In this document: piece after piece, positions 11,685 to 18,633 of the stretch | How positions within the stretch are numbered: position 1 is the first letter of the stretch | How the letters are laid out: every line of letters starts with the position of its first letter | DNA from: CAZVTU01 sp964630295 | GTDB taxonomy: Bacteria; Patescibacteriota; Minisyncoccia; Minisyncoccales; RBG-13-42-11 | NCBI GenBank assembly: GCA_964630295.1 | Contig: CAZVTU010000004.1 | Coordinates: 1-19,082, forward strand | Reading direction: 5' to 3' | DNA: 19,082 nucleotides | The notes under the pieces: generated by a model | What the model saw: only the letters and a program-made list of their open reading frames with translations | Databases searched by the model: none | What the model was told of the DNA's origin: nothing | Position numbers and translations under genes: made by a program

Positions 11685-12707
11685 ATGGTAAAAATTGACT
11701 TAAAATTACTTAAAAAACAAGCCCAAAAAGAGATAGAAAGAGCAGGTGATTTACAGAGATTAAATGAAGTTTTTAAGAAGTATTTAGGTAAAAAAGGAGA
11801 GCTTACTTTAGTTTTGAGATCATTAGAAAGATTACCAAAAACAAAAAGAATGAAGATTGGTAAAGAAGCTAATGAGATTAAAAATTTCCTCAAGATTCAG
11901 ATTGATAAAAGAACTCAAGAGATAAAAGAAAAAATTCGAAAAGAAACCGAAGAAAAAGAATGGATAGATATTTCGGCTCCTGGAGAGAAGATAGTCCTCG
12001 GACATTTACATCCTTTAACTTTGGCCAAAAGAAAAACCGAAGAAATTTTTCAGGCAATGGGATTTTCGGTGATTGAGGGGCCTGAAATGGAAAACGAATG
12101 GTACAATTTTGATGCGTTAAATATTCCTAAAAATCATCCTGCTCGAGATCTCTGGGATACTTTTTATCTTAAAAACGGATTCTTACTTCGTACTCACACC
12201 AGTCCTGTTCAAATTCGTTATATGGAAAAACACAACCCTCCTTTAAGAATAATAGTACCTGGTAATGTTTTTCGGCATGAAGCTACCGACGCTTCTCATG
12301 AGTTTCAACTTGTTCAAGTTGAAGGTTTGATGGTTGATAAAAAAGTTTCAGTAGCTCACTTAAAAGCTGTAGTTGGAGAATTTTTCCGAAGATTTTTTGA
12401 AAAAAAGGTTGGATTTAGACTAAGGCCAGATTATTTTCCTTTTACTGAACCTTCTTTTGATCTTGGGATAAGTTGTGTAGTTTGTAATGGAAAAGGTTGT
12501 TCAGTCTGTAAAAAAACTGGTTGGGTGGAAGTGGCGGGAGCGGGAATGGTGCATCCGAGCGTCTTTAAAAATTCTGGCTTAAATCCTAAAAACTGGCAAG
12601 GTTGGGCATTTGGTTTTGGTTTAGACAGATTAGTGATGATGAAATACAAAATCAACGATATTAGATGGTTTCGTTCAGGCGATTTAAGATTTTTAAAACA
12701 ATTTTAA
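11685..12707 (+). CDS. pheS: Phenylalanyl-tRNA synthetase alpha chain
   Basis: 340 residues, the normal length. The N-terminal coiled coil (1-92) binds tRNA, and the catalytic domain begins near WIDISAPG (93-100). Visible landmarks are GPEMENEWYNFDALN (132-146), HPARDLWDTFYL (151-162), LLRTHTSPVQIRYM (167-180), class II motif 2 FRHEATDASHEFQ (196-208), a cysteine cluster C264, C267, C272 and C275 followed by KTGW, AGAGMVHP (284-291) and motif 3 GFGLDRLVMMKY (310-321). It activates phenylalanine and charges tRNA-Phe as an alpha2-beta2 tetramer with PheT. It is the first gene of its transcription unit, with an apparently leaderless start; an in-frame ATG earlier is excluded by the promoter. pheT follows after 22 bases. 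Confidence 0.97.
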   Translation: MVKIDLKLLKKQAQKEIERAGDLQRLNEVFKKYLGKKGELTLVLRSLERLPKTKRMKIGKEANEIKNFLKIQIDKRTQEIKEKIRKETEEKEWIDISAPGEKIVLGHLHPLTLAKRKTEEIFQAMGFSVIEGPEMENEWYNFDALNIPKNHPARDLWDTFYLKNGFLLRTHTSPVQIRYMEKHNPPLRIIVPGNVFRHEATDASHEFQLVQVEGLMVDKKVSVAHLKAVVGEFFRRFFEKKVGFRLRPDYFPFTEPSFDLGISCVVCNGKGCSVCKKTGWVEVAGAGMVHPSVFKNSGLNPKNWQGWAFGFGLDRLVMMKYKINDIRWFRSGDLRFLKQF

Positions 12708-12729
12708 TCTTCAATAAATAAAAAAGGTT

Positions 12730-14751
12730 ATGAACTTTTCTTACAATTGGCTACAATCTTTTTTTAAACAAAAATTACCTCCACCTCAAAAATTAGCTGA
12801 ACTCTTAACTATTCACTTCGCTGAGGTTGAAGAGATAAAAAGAGAAAAGGGAGATTTTCTCTTAAATATTGATATTAGACCGAACCGAGCTTCGGACTGT
12901 TTTTCTCATTTTGGGGTAGCCAGAGAGATAGCAGCAATAACAAATTTCAAATTACAAATTCCAAATTCTAAACAAATTCCAAATTCCAAATTACAAACCA
13001 AAGAATTTATATCAGTCGAAGTGAAAGAAAGAGAAGTCTGTCCGAGATATACAGCTAAAGTAATTACTGACGTAAAAGTTGGTCCTTCTCCTAAATGGAT
13101 AAAAAAGAGATTGGAAGTTTGCGGTTTACGGCCGATAAATAACATCGTTGATATTACAAACTATGTGATGTTAGAAACCGGCCAGCCTCTTCATGCTTTT
13201 GATGGTGAAAAGTTAGAAGGAGAGAAAATTATTGTTAGGTTTGCTAAAAATCGCGAAAGAATTGTGACGCTTGATGAACAAAAATTTAACTTAACCTCCA
13301 ATGTTTTAGTTATCGCTGACAGTAAAAAACCCGTAGCTATTGCTGGGATAAAGGGAGGTAAACTTCCTGAGGTTACTAAAAAAACAAAAATTATTGTTTT
13401 AGAATCAGCTAATTTTAACCCCCAAATTATTCGTCAAGGGTCTCGAATATTAAATCTTGAAACCGATGCCTCTTTAAGATTTGAACATGGAATAGACCCC
13501 AACTTAACTGAATTTGCCATAAATAGAGCCTCATTTTTAATTCAAGAAATTGCTAAAGGTAAAGTGGCTAAAGGATTAGTTGATGTTTACCCTAAAAAGA
13601 TTTTAACAAAACAAATCAAATTAAATTTTAACTATCTCGAAAGTTTATTAGGGGTAAAAATCTCAGATCTTAAAATTAAAAATATCTTGAGAAGGTTAGG
13701 TTTTAAATTGATCAAGTCTCAGACTCAATCGGTCATAGTAGTAATACCAACTTATAGATTGGATATTTCAATTCCGGAGGATTTAGTTGAAGAAGTTGGG
13801 CGAATTTATGGGTACGACAAAATTCCTGCCACTTTCCCAATTTCCACTTTAATTCCTCCTCAAAGAAATCTAGATATTTTTTGGGAAGACTTAACCAAGA
13901 ACATTTTAAAAGAAGCGGGTTTTGTTGAAGTTTATAATTATTCTTTTTTTAGTCAGAAAGAAGCAAAATTGTTCGGTTATAAAGAAAATGAGTTAATTGA
14001 AGTAGAAAATCCTCAAAATTTTGAACAAAAATATTTAAGAGTGAGTTTAATTCCCAATTTATTAAAAAACCTAAAAAGGAATCAAAAACATTTTTCCGAG
14101 ATCAGAATTTTTGAATTAGGAAAAATTTTTCCTAAAAACGAGAAGAGGCAACTTAGTGGTTTAGTTAATGGAGATAAGTTTTATTACATAAAAGGAGTGA
14201 TTGATTTACTTTTAAATAAATTAGGAATTAGTGATGTTTGGTACGATGAATATCAACCAACTCCCGAGTTAAGTAAAATTTCAATCTGGCATCCTAAGAA
14301 ATCTGCTGAAATAAAAGTTGGTAATGAAGAGATTGGTTTTTTGGGAGAAATTTCCAAAAAGATACTAGATAATTTAGAAATTAAAGGCGAAACAGTTGTA
14401 TTTGATATCGATTTCGAAAAATTATCCAAGCTAGCTTCGGAAGAACACGAATATCAACCGATTTCCCGTTTCCCAGCAGCAATTAGAGATATTGCTGTTT
14501 TAGTTCCTCGAAAAGTAAAAGTGGTGGAAGTTTTAAACAAAATTAATGCCGCGGGGGGTCCACTAATCAGAGACATTGATTTGTTTGATATTTATGAAGG
14601 TAAGGAATTACCTCAAGGTAAGAAAAATTTAGCTTTTCACATTATTTATCAATCAGAAAGCCGAACCCTTTCTTCAAAAGAAATTGATGAGATTCAAAAT
14701 AAAATAATTAAATCATTAGAAAAAAATCCTGAATGGCAAGTTCGCAAATAA
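12730..14751 (+). CDS. pheT: Phenylalanyl-tRNA synthetase beta chain, lacking the OB tRNA-binding domain
   Basis: 673 residues, against about 800 in most bacteria. MNFSYNWLQSFF is followed after about 30 residues directly by LLNIDIRPNRASDCFSHFGV, so the EMAP-II-like OB domain normally inserted here is missing. The remaining domains are present: B3/B4 (RYTAKVITDVKVGPSPKWIK, NIVDITNYVMLETGQPLHAFDG), B5 (about 300-372, with PTYRLDISIPEDLVEEVGRI), the synthetase-like core (about 385-560) and the C-terminal ferredoxin-fold anticodon domain (about 580-673, with ISRFPAAIRDIAVLVP). PheT carries the editing site in B3/B4 and contacts tRNA-Phe. Residues 72-90 are encoded by heptad repeats (separate entry). 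A weak AAAAAGG precedes the ATG. gyrB follows after one base. Confidence 0.96.
   Translation: MNFSYNWLQSFFKQKLPPPQKLAELLTIHFAEVEEIKREKGDFLLNIDIRPNRASDCFSHFGVAREIAAITNFKLQIPNSKQIPNSKLQTKEFISVEVKEREVCPRYTAKVITDVKVGPSPKWIKKRLEVCGLRPINNIVDITNYVMLETGQPLHAFDGEKLEGEKIIVRFAKNRERIVTLDEQKFNLTSNVLVIADSKKPVAIAGIKGGKLPEVTKKTKIIVLESANFNPQIIRQGSRILNLETDASLRFEHGIDPNLTEFAINRASFLIQEIAKGKVAKGLVDVYPKKILTKQIKLNFNYLESLLGVKISDLKIKNILRRLGFKLIKSQTQSVIVVIPTYRLDISIPEDLVEEVGRIYGYDKIPATFPISTLIPPQRNLDIFWEDLTKNILKEAGFVEVYNYSFFSQKEAKLFGYKENELIEVENPQNFEQKYLRVSLIPNLLKNLKRNQKHFSEIRIFELGKIFPKNEKRQLSGLVNGDKFYYIKGVIDLLLNKLGISDVWYDEYQPTPELSKISIWHPKKSAEIKVGNEEIGFLGEISKKILDNLEIKGETVVFDIDFEKLSKLASEEHEYQPISRFPAAIRDIAVLVPRKVKVVEVLNKINAAGGPLIRDIDLFDIYEGKELPQGKKNLAFHIIYQSESRTLSSKEIDEIQNKIIKSLEKNPEWQVRK
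12941..12998 (+). repeat. In-frame heptad repeat CAAATTN in pheT
   Basis: CAAATTT, CAAATTA, CAAATTC, CAAATTC, a TAAA phase break, then CAAATTC, CAAATTC, CAAATTA and CAAACCA. It encodes NFKLQIPNSKQIPNSKLQTK, a repetitive polar loop between the conserved GVAREIAAI and the B3 domain. The unit and period match the gatA repeat. Confidence 0.88.
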
Positions 14752-14752
14752 T

Positions 14753-16717
14753 ATGTCCAAAAAAACTAAATCTAAAAAAACAATAAAATCAAGAAAAAAA
14801 ACCACAAAAGAATCGTCGTATGAAGCAAAAGATATTTATGTTCTTGAAGGACTTGAGCCGGTTCGACGGAGACCCGGGATGTATATTGGTTCAACGGGTT
14901 CGGAAGGTTTACATCATTTAATTTGGGAATGCGTTGATAACTCATTGGATGAGGCAATGGCTGGATTTTGCAAAAATATTGAAGTTTCTCTTTTGCCAGG
15001 GAATAAAGTAAAAACAGTTGATGATGGAAGAGGAATTCCGGTTGAGAAACATCCTCAAACTAAAAAATCCGCCCTCGAAACAGTAATGACAACATTACAC
15101 GCCGGAGCTAAATTTGGTGGGAAGAGTTATCAAGTAGCTGGAGGGTTACACGGTGTTGGAGTGTCAGTGGTTTGTGCTCTTTCTGAGTATTTGAGAGCAG
15201 AAGTCTGTCGGAGCGGGACTAAATATTCTCAAGAATATTCTCGTGGAAAAGCTAAAAGTAAAGTTAAGAAGATCGGCAAATGTCGACAAACTGGAACTAC
15301 AGTGATCTTTCAACCCGACCCTCAAATTTTTGCTGAAATTAAGTTTGACCCAAAAAAAATATTAAAACATCTCCGTCAGCAAGCCTACCTGACTAAAAGA
15401 GTCCGAATTACTGTAATTGATCAGAGAGAGAAACCAGAAAAACCATATACTTTTTACTTTGAAGGAGGACTTGCATCTTATGTTAAATATCTTACTCGGG
15501 GAGTGACCCCGCGTCACCCGAATATTTTTTATGGTCAAGGAGAAAAAAATGGAATTTTGGTTGAGGCAGCTTTTCAATACACCGAAGAATATGAATGTTT
15601 TGAGGAAAGCTTTGCTAATAATATTTATACTGGAGAAGGGGGGACTCATCTAACCGGTTTCCGGACCGCTCTTACTCGAACCTTTAATGATTACGCGAGA
15701 AAACAAGGATTTTTAAAGGAAGGAGACGATAATTTAAGTGGCGAAGACGTTAGAGAAGGATTTACTGGTGTAATTTCAGTGAAAATTAAAGAACCTCAGT
15801 TTGAGGGTCAAACTAAAGCTAAATTAGGAAATCCTGAAGCTAAAACTGCAGTTGAGACCGTTATTTCCGAAACATTAGCTGATTTTCTTGAGAGAAATCC
15901 CCAGGATGCTAAGGCAATAATTGAGAAATGTATTTTATCTTCTAAAGCCAGAAAAGCAGCTAAAGTTGCTAGAGAAACTGTTCTAAGAAAAGGAGCTTTG
16001 GAGGGGTTAGCTTTACCAGGAAAATTAGCTGATTGTGCCTCTCGAAGACCCGAAGAGTCCGAACTTTATATTGTCGAAGGAGAATCAGCTGGAGGATCGG
16101 GGAAACAAGCTCGCGATAGGAGATTCCAAGCAATTTTACCGTTGCGAGGAAAAATTCTCAATGTTGAGAGAGCAAGATTAGATAAAATTTTAACTTCAAA
16201 AGAGATTAGATCTTTAATTATTGCTTTGGGGACAGCTATTGCTGAAGATTTTAACCTTGAAAAAGCAAGGTATCACCGAATTATTATTATGACCGATGCT
16301 GACGTTGACGGTTCTCATATTAGAACTTTACTTTTAACTCTTTTTTATCGTTATTTTAGGCCTCTTATTGAGGCAGGTTATTTGTATATTGCTCAACCTC
16401 CACTTTATCGAATTCAGGCCGGGAAAAAAATAAGCTATGCGTATAGTGAGGAAGAAAAGAATAAAATCTTAGCTAAGTTAAAAAAAGAAAAAGCTATTAA
16501 TATTTCAATTCAAAGATATAAAGGTTTGGGAGAAATGAATCCAGAACAATTATGGGAGACAACAATGAATCCAGAAAATAGAATTTTACTCAAAGTGAAT
16601 ATTGAAGATGCTCGGGAGGCAGATAAAATATTTGACACTTTAATGGGTAATGAAGTTTTACCACGAAAAAAGTTTATTCAAATCCATGCTAAAAAAGTAA
16701 GGAACCTTGACATTTAA
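14753..16717 (+). CDS. gyrB: DNA gyrase subunit B
   Basis: 654 residues. A lysine-rich tail (2-20) precedes IYVLEGLEPVRRRPGMYIGS (28-47). GHKL ATPase motifs are WECVDNSLDEAMAG (58-71), DDGRGIP (90-96) and GGLHGVG (130-136). The transducer domain and TOPRIM motifs EGESAGG (442-448), LPLRGKILNVE and MTDADVDGSHI (513-523) follow, with YIAQPPLYRI and RYKGLGEMNPEQLW near the C-terminus. It supplies the ATPase and part of the cleavage site for negative supercoiling with GyrA. Length and the QARDRRFQAILPLRGKILN block favour GyrB over ParE, although small genomes may use one type II enzyme for both jobs. gyrA is not in the window. There is no SD; the ATG lies one base after pheT, so it is probably translated by coupling. 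Confidence 0.95.
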   Translation: MSKKTKSKKTIKSRKKTTKESSYEAKDIYVLEGLEPVRRRPGMYIGSTGSEGLHHLIWECVDNSLDEAMAGFCKNIEVSLLPGNKVKTVDDGRGIPVEKHPQTKKSALETVMTTLHAGAKFGGKSYQVAGGLHGVGVSVVCALSEYLRAEVCRSGTKYSQEYSRGKAKSKVKKIGKCRQTGTTVIFQPDPQIFAEIKFDPKKILKHLRQQAYLTKRVRITVIDQREKPEKPYTFYFEGGLASYVKYLTRGVTPRHPNIFYGQGEKNGILVEAAFQYTEEYECFEESFANNIYTGEGGTHLTGFRTALTRTFNDYARKQGFLKEGDDNLSGEDVREGFTGVISVKIKEPQFEGQTKAKLGNPEAKTAVETVISETLADFLERNPQDAKAIIEKCILSSKARKAAKVARETVLRKGALEGLALPGKLADCASRRPEESELYIVEGESAGGSGKQARDRRFQAILPLRGKILNVERARLDKILTSKEIRSLIIALGTAIAEDFNLEKARYHRIIIMTDADVDGSHIRTLLLTLFYRYFRPLIEAGYLYIAQPPLYRIQAGKKISYAYSEEEKNKILAKLKKEKAINISIQRYKGLGEMNPEQLWETTMNPENRILLKVNIEDAREADKIFDTLMGNEVLPRKKFIQIHAKKVRNLDI

Positions 16718-16740
16718 AAACCTTCTCGTTAAGATATAAT
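16707..16740 (+). promoter_or_regulatory. Promoter of secE-nusG-rplK
   Basis: TTGACA (16707-16712) overlaps the last codons of gyrB. After 17 bases comes TAAGAT (16730-16735), running into TATAAT (16735-16740). With the 17-base spacer the start site is near 16742, so the RNA would begin with the hairpin at 16743-16758. Confidence 0.6.
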
Positions 16741-16742
16741 TG

Positions 16743-16762
16743 AAGCCCGAAAGGGCTTTTTA
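16743..16762 (+). terminator. gyrB terminator, also 5' hairpin of the secE transcript
   Basis: AAGCCC-GAAA-GGGCTT (16743-16758) is a six-pair stem with a stable GNRA loop, followed by a T run. It can end pheS-pheT-gyrB transcripts. Because the secE promoter starts just before it, the same hairpin would sit at the very 5' end of the secE message. Confidence 0.7.
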
Positions 16763-16769
16763 AAAACCC

Positions 16770-16955
16770 ATGTTAAATAAAATTATTACATTTCTTAAAG
16801 AGGTAAAACTAGAAATGAAAAAAGTTAACTGGCCGACTAGAAAAGAGACAATAAGATACACCTTAATAGTAATTGGCGTTTCTGCAATAGTTGCTGCTTT
16901 TTTGGGCACTTTAGATTTTATTTTTACCACCCTGCTCGAAAAATTTATATTATGA
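16770..16955 (+). CDS. secE: Preprotein translocase subunit SecE
   Basis: 61 residues, the single-span short form typical of most bacteria. An amphipathic N-terminal helix (ITFLKEVKLEMKKVNWPTR, 6-24) contains the family signature E-x-K-K-V-x-W-P, followed by KETIRYT and one membrane span at about 31-55. SecE clamps the two halves of SecY in the translocon. There is no SD; the ATG lies 12 bases after the hairpin. The secE-nusG-rplK order is the ancestral bacterial arrangement, which supports the call, with an unusually long spacer before nusG. Confidence 0.95.
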   Translation: MLNKIITFLKEVKLEMKKVNWPTRKETIRYTLIVIGVSAIVAAFLGTLDFIFTTLLEKFIL

Positions 16956-16980
16956 ATAACATCCCATAATGGAGAGGGGT

Positions 16981-17004
16981 CGGGAGAACCCTTCGGTTCT
17001 CCCG
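16981..17004 (+). other. Strong hairpin in the secE-nusG spacer
   Basis: CGGGAGAACC (16981-16990) pairs perfectly with GGTTCTCCCG (16995-17004) around a CTTC tetraloop: ten base pairs. It is followed by TCTAGG rather than a T run, so it is not a classical terminator; an mRNA processing or stability element is possible. Confidence 0.85.
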
Positions 17005-17016
17005 TCTAGGAAAATA

Positions 17017-17037
17017 TTAAAAACCGAGGGTTTTTAA
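17017..17037 (+). terminator. Weak terminator-like hairpin in the secE-nusG spacer
   Basis: TTAAAAACC (17017-17025) pairs with GGTTTTTAA (17029-17037) around GAG. The T run lies in the stem, so it may act as a partial terminator or attenuator before nusG. It is mostly A-U and therefore weak. Confidence 0.45.
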
Positions 17038-17103
17038 AGAGCGAGCCCGAAGTGAAGCCGAAGGCGAAACGCCAGCCGAAGGCGGGAGAAGGGCGAGCGA
17101 TAA
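17038..17103 (+). other. GC-rich purine-biased block with repeated GCCGAAG
   Basis: In an AT-rich genome this stretch is strikingly GC-rich and reuses one unit: GCCCGAAG, GCCGAAG, GCCGAAG, with GCGAGC near both ends (17040-17045 and, as GGCGAGCG, 17093-17100). GGCG-AAA-CGCC forms a short hairpin at its centre and GCC-GAA-GGC motifs occur twice. No convincing reading frame crosses it. It could be a structured nusG leader or the remnant of a small repeat. Confidence 0.5.
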
Positions 17104-17119
17104 ATTTGGTGCTACCACT

Positions 17120-17665
17120 ATGCCAAAACAACAAATTCCCCAAGAGAGAAGATGGTATGTTTTACACACTTATTCCGGTTATGAAGATGCTGTTGCTAAA
17201 GCTCTAAAGCAAAGAGTGGAGTCTTTGGGTATGGAAGACAAAATTTTTAATGTTTTAGTACCAAAAGAAAAAAAGATTAAAATTAAAAATGGTAAAAGAA
17301 GGGTAGTCGAAGAAAAAATTTATCCTGGTTATGTCTTAGTAGAAATGATTGTTACCGATGACAGTTGGTACGTAGTCAGAAATACTCCTAATGTTACAGG
17401 TTTCGTTGGGGCGGGGACCACACCCGTTCCAGTTTCACCAAAAGAGATTGAGAATTTAAAGAAAAGAATGGGGGGTGAAGAACCACAATATAAAATTGAA
17501 GTAAAAGTAGGGGAGATGGTAAAAATTATCGATGGTCCTTTTAAAGATTTTGACGGTAAGGTTGCTGAAATTGATGAGGAGAAGGGAAAGGTTAAAGTAT
17601 TGGTTAATATGTTTGGTAGGGATACTCCAGTAGAATTAGATTCCCTTCAAATAAAAAAATTATAA
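17120..17665 (+). CDS. nusG: Transcription elongation and antitermination factor NusG
   Basis: 181 residues, the usual length. The NGN domain spans about 8-115: RRWYVLHTYSGYEDAVAKAL (10-29), NVLVPKEKKIKIKNGKRR (44-61), EKIYPGYVLVEMIVTDDSWY (65-84), RNTPNVTGFVG (87-97) and PVPVSPKEI. The KOW domain is at about 125-178 (VGEMVKIIDGPFKDFDGKV). It binds the clamp of RNA polymerase, suppresses pausing and can link to the ribosome or Rho. The start at 17120 is supported by family alignment; no SD precedes it, only GGTGCTACCACT. It is followed by rplK after 3 bases. Confidence 0.97.
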   Translation: MPKQQIPQERRWYVLHTYSGYEDAVAKALKQRVESLGMEDKIFNVLVPKEKKIKIKNGKRRVVEEKIYPGYVLVEMIVTDDSWYVVRNTPNVTGFVGAGTTPVPVSPKEIENLKKRMGGEEPQYKIEVKVGEMVKIIDGPFKDFDGKVAEIDEEKGKVKVLVNMFGRDTPVELDSLQIKKL

Positions 17666-17668
17666 ACT

Positions 17669-18094
17669 ATGGCAAAAAAAGTTAAAGCAATAATAAAACT
17701 TCAAATTCCAGCGGGTTCTGCTACTCCTGCTCCTCCAGTAGGTCCAGCCTTGGCGCAACACGGAGTTAATATATCTGAATTTTGTCAAAAATTTAATGAT
17801 GCTACCAAAGATAGTCAAGGATTTAAAATTCCAGTTGAAATTAAAGTTTACGAAGATAGAACTTATGATTTTAAATTAAAACAACCGCCAGCTTCAGAGT
17901 TATTAAAAAAAGCAGCTGGAATCGAAAAAGGATCAGGAGAGCCAAATCGGACAAAAGTAGCTAAAATTACTAAATCTCAAGTTCGAGAAATTGCTGAAAG
18001 GAAACTTCCCGATCTAAATACAAATGACATTGAAAAAGCGATGAAGATTATCGAAGGAACTGCTAAAAATATGGGAATTGAAATAGAACCATGA
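17669..18094 (+). CDS. rplK: 50S ribosomal protein L11 (uL11)
   Basis: 141 residues, the standard size. The N-terminal AKKVKAIIKLQIPAGSATPA (2-21) and PPVGPALAQHGVNISEFCQK (22-41) are diagnostic. The C-terminal RNA-binding domain has KQPPASELLKKAAGIEKGSG (75-94) and KITKSQVREIAERKLPDLNT (99-118). It binds the GTPase-associated centre of 23S rRNA with L10. rplA (L1), its usual downstream partner, is not here; a deaminase gene overlaps its stop by 4 bases instead. There is no visible SD. Confidence 0.97.
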   Translation: MAKKVKAIIKLQIPAGSATPAPPVGPALAQHGVNISEFCQKFNDATKDSQGFKIPVEIKVYEDRTYDFKLKQPPASELLKKAAGIEKGSGEPNRTKVAKITKSQVREIAERKLPDLNTNDIEKAMKIIEGTAKNMGIEIEP

Positions 18095-18630
18095 GTAATA
18101 AAAGACCTTCTAAAGAAGAATATTATTTAAATATCGCTAAAGAGGTTGCTGAAAGGTCAACCTGTTTTCGTAATAAAGGAGGAGCAATTATTGTCAGGGG
18201 AGATCAAATTGTCGCGACGGGCTATATTGGAGCTCCCAGGAAGACTAAGGATTGTTTTGAGAGGGGAGAGTGTTTAAGGGATAAATTAAAAATTCCTCAT
18301 GGTAAGCAATATGAGATGTGTCGTTCGGTCCATGCTGAAATGAATGCCATTATTAATGCTGCTCGGGCTGGGGTAAGTGTTTTCGGAGGAGATATGTATA
18401 TTTATCATCGTGATCGAGAAGGAAAAGAAATGGATAGTTTCCCTTGTTTTATATGTAAAAAAATGATTATTAATTCTGGGATTAATCGTGTTATTTGTTC
18501 GACCAGAGATAAAGGGATGAAGATATTCGAGGTCGAAGATTGGGTTAAAGATTGGCAAGAAAAAGATATTATCGATGATAAATACCAGTACGGAAAGGAC
18601 TTAAATAAACTTGATGGTTTTGAATCTTAA
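18091..18630 (+). CDS. Deoxycytidylate (dCMP) deaminase family protein
   Basis: 179 residues of the cytidine/deoxycytidylate deaminase fold. The zinc and proton-shuttle motif is HAEMNAI (81-87: H81, E83), and the second zinc motif is PCFIC (118-122: C119, C122). VATGYIGAPRKTKDC (41-55) and CLRDK...HGKQYEMCRSVHAE show the inserted extra cysteines and histidine common in dCMP deaminase/ComEB proteins. The reaction would be dCMP to dUMP, feeding thymidylate synthesis. It overlaps rplK by 4 bases (ATGA) and is followed after 3 bases by a P-loop protein. dCMP deaminase is the best reading; another substrate in the family cannot be excluded. Confidence 0.88.
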   Translation: MSNKRPSKEEYYLNIAKEVAERSTCFRNKGGAIIVRGDQIVATGYIGAPRKTKDCFERGECLRDKLKIPHGKQYEMCRSVHAEMNAIINAARAGVSVFGGDMYIYHRDREGKEMDSFPCFICKKMIINSGINRVICSTRDKGMKIFEVEDWVKDWQEKDIIDDKYQYGKDLNKLDGFES

Positions 18631-18633
18631 AAC

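Noticed and set aside
16713..16740. TTGACA with TATAAT at 16735 as the secE promoter
   Set aside because: The spacer would be 22 bases; TAAGAT at 16730 gives the normal 17 bases and is preferred.
16969..17037. A 22-codon ORF starting ATGGAGAGGGGT in the secE-nusG spacer as a leader peptide
   Set aside because: It has no RBS or codon bias and runs through a perfect 10-bp hairpin that already explains the bases.
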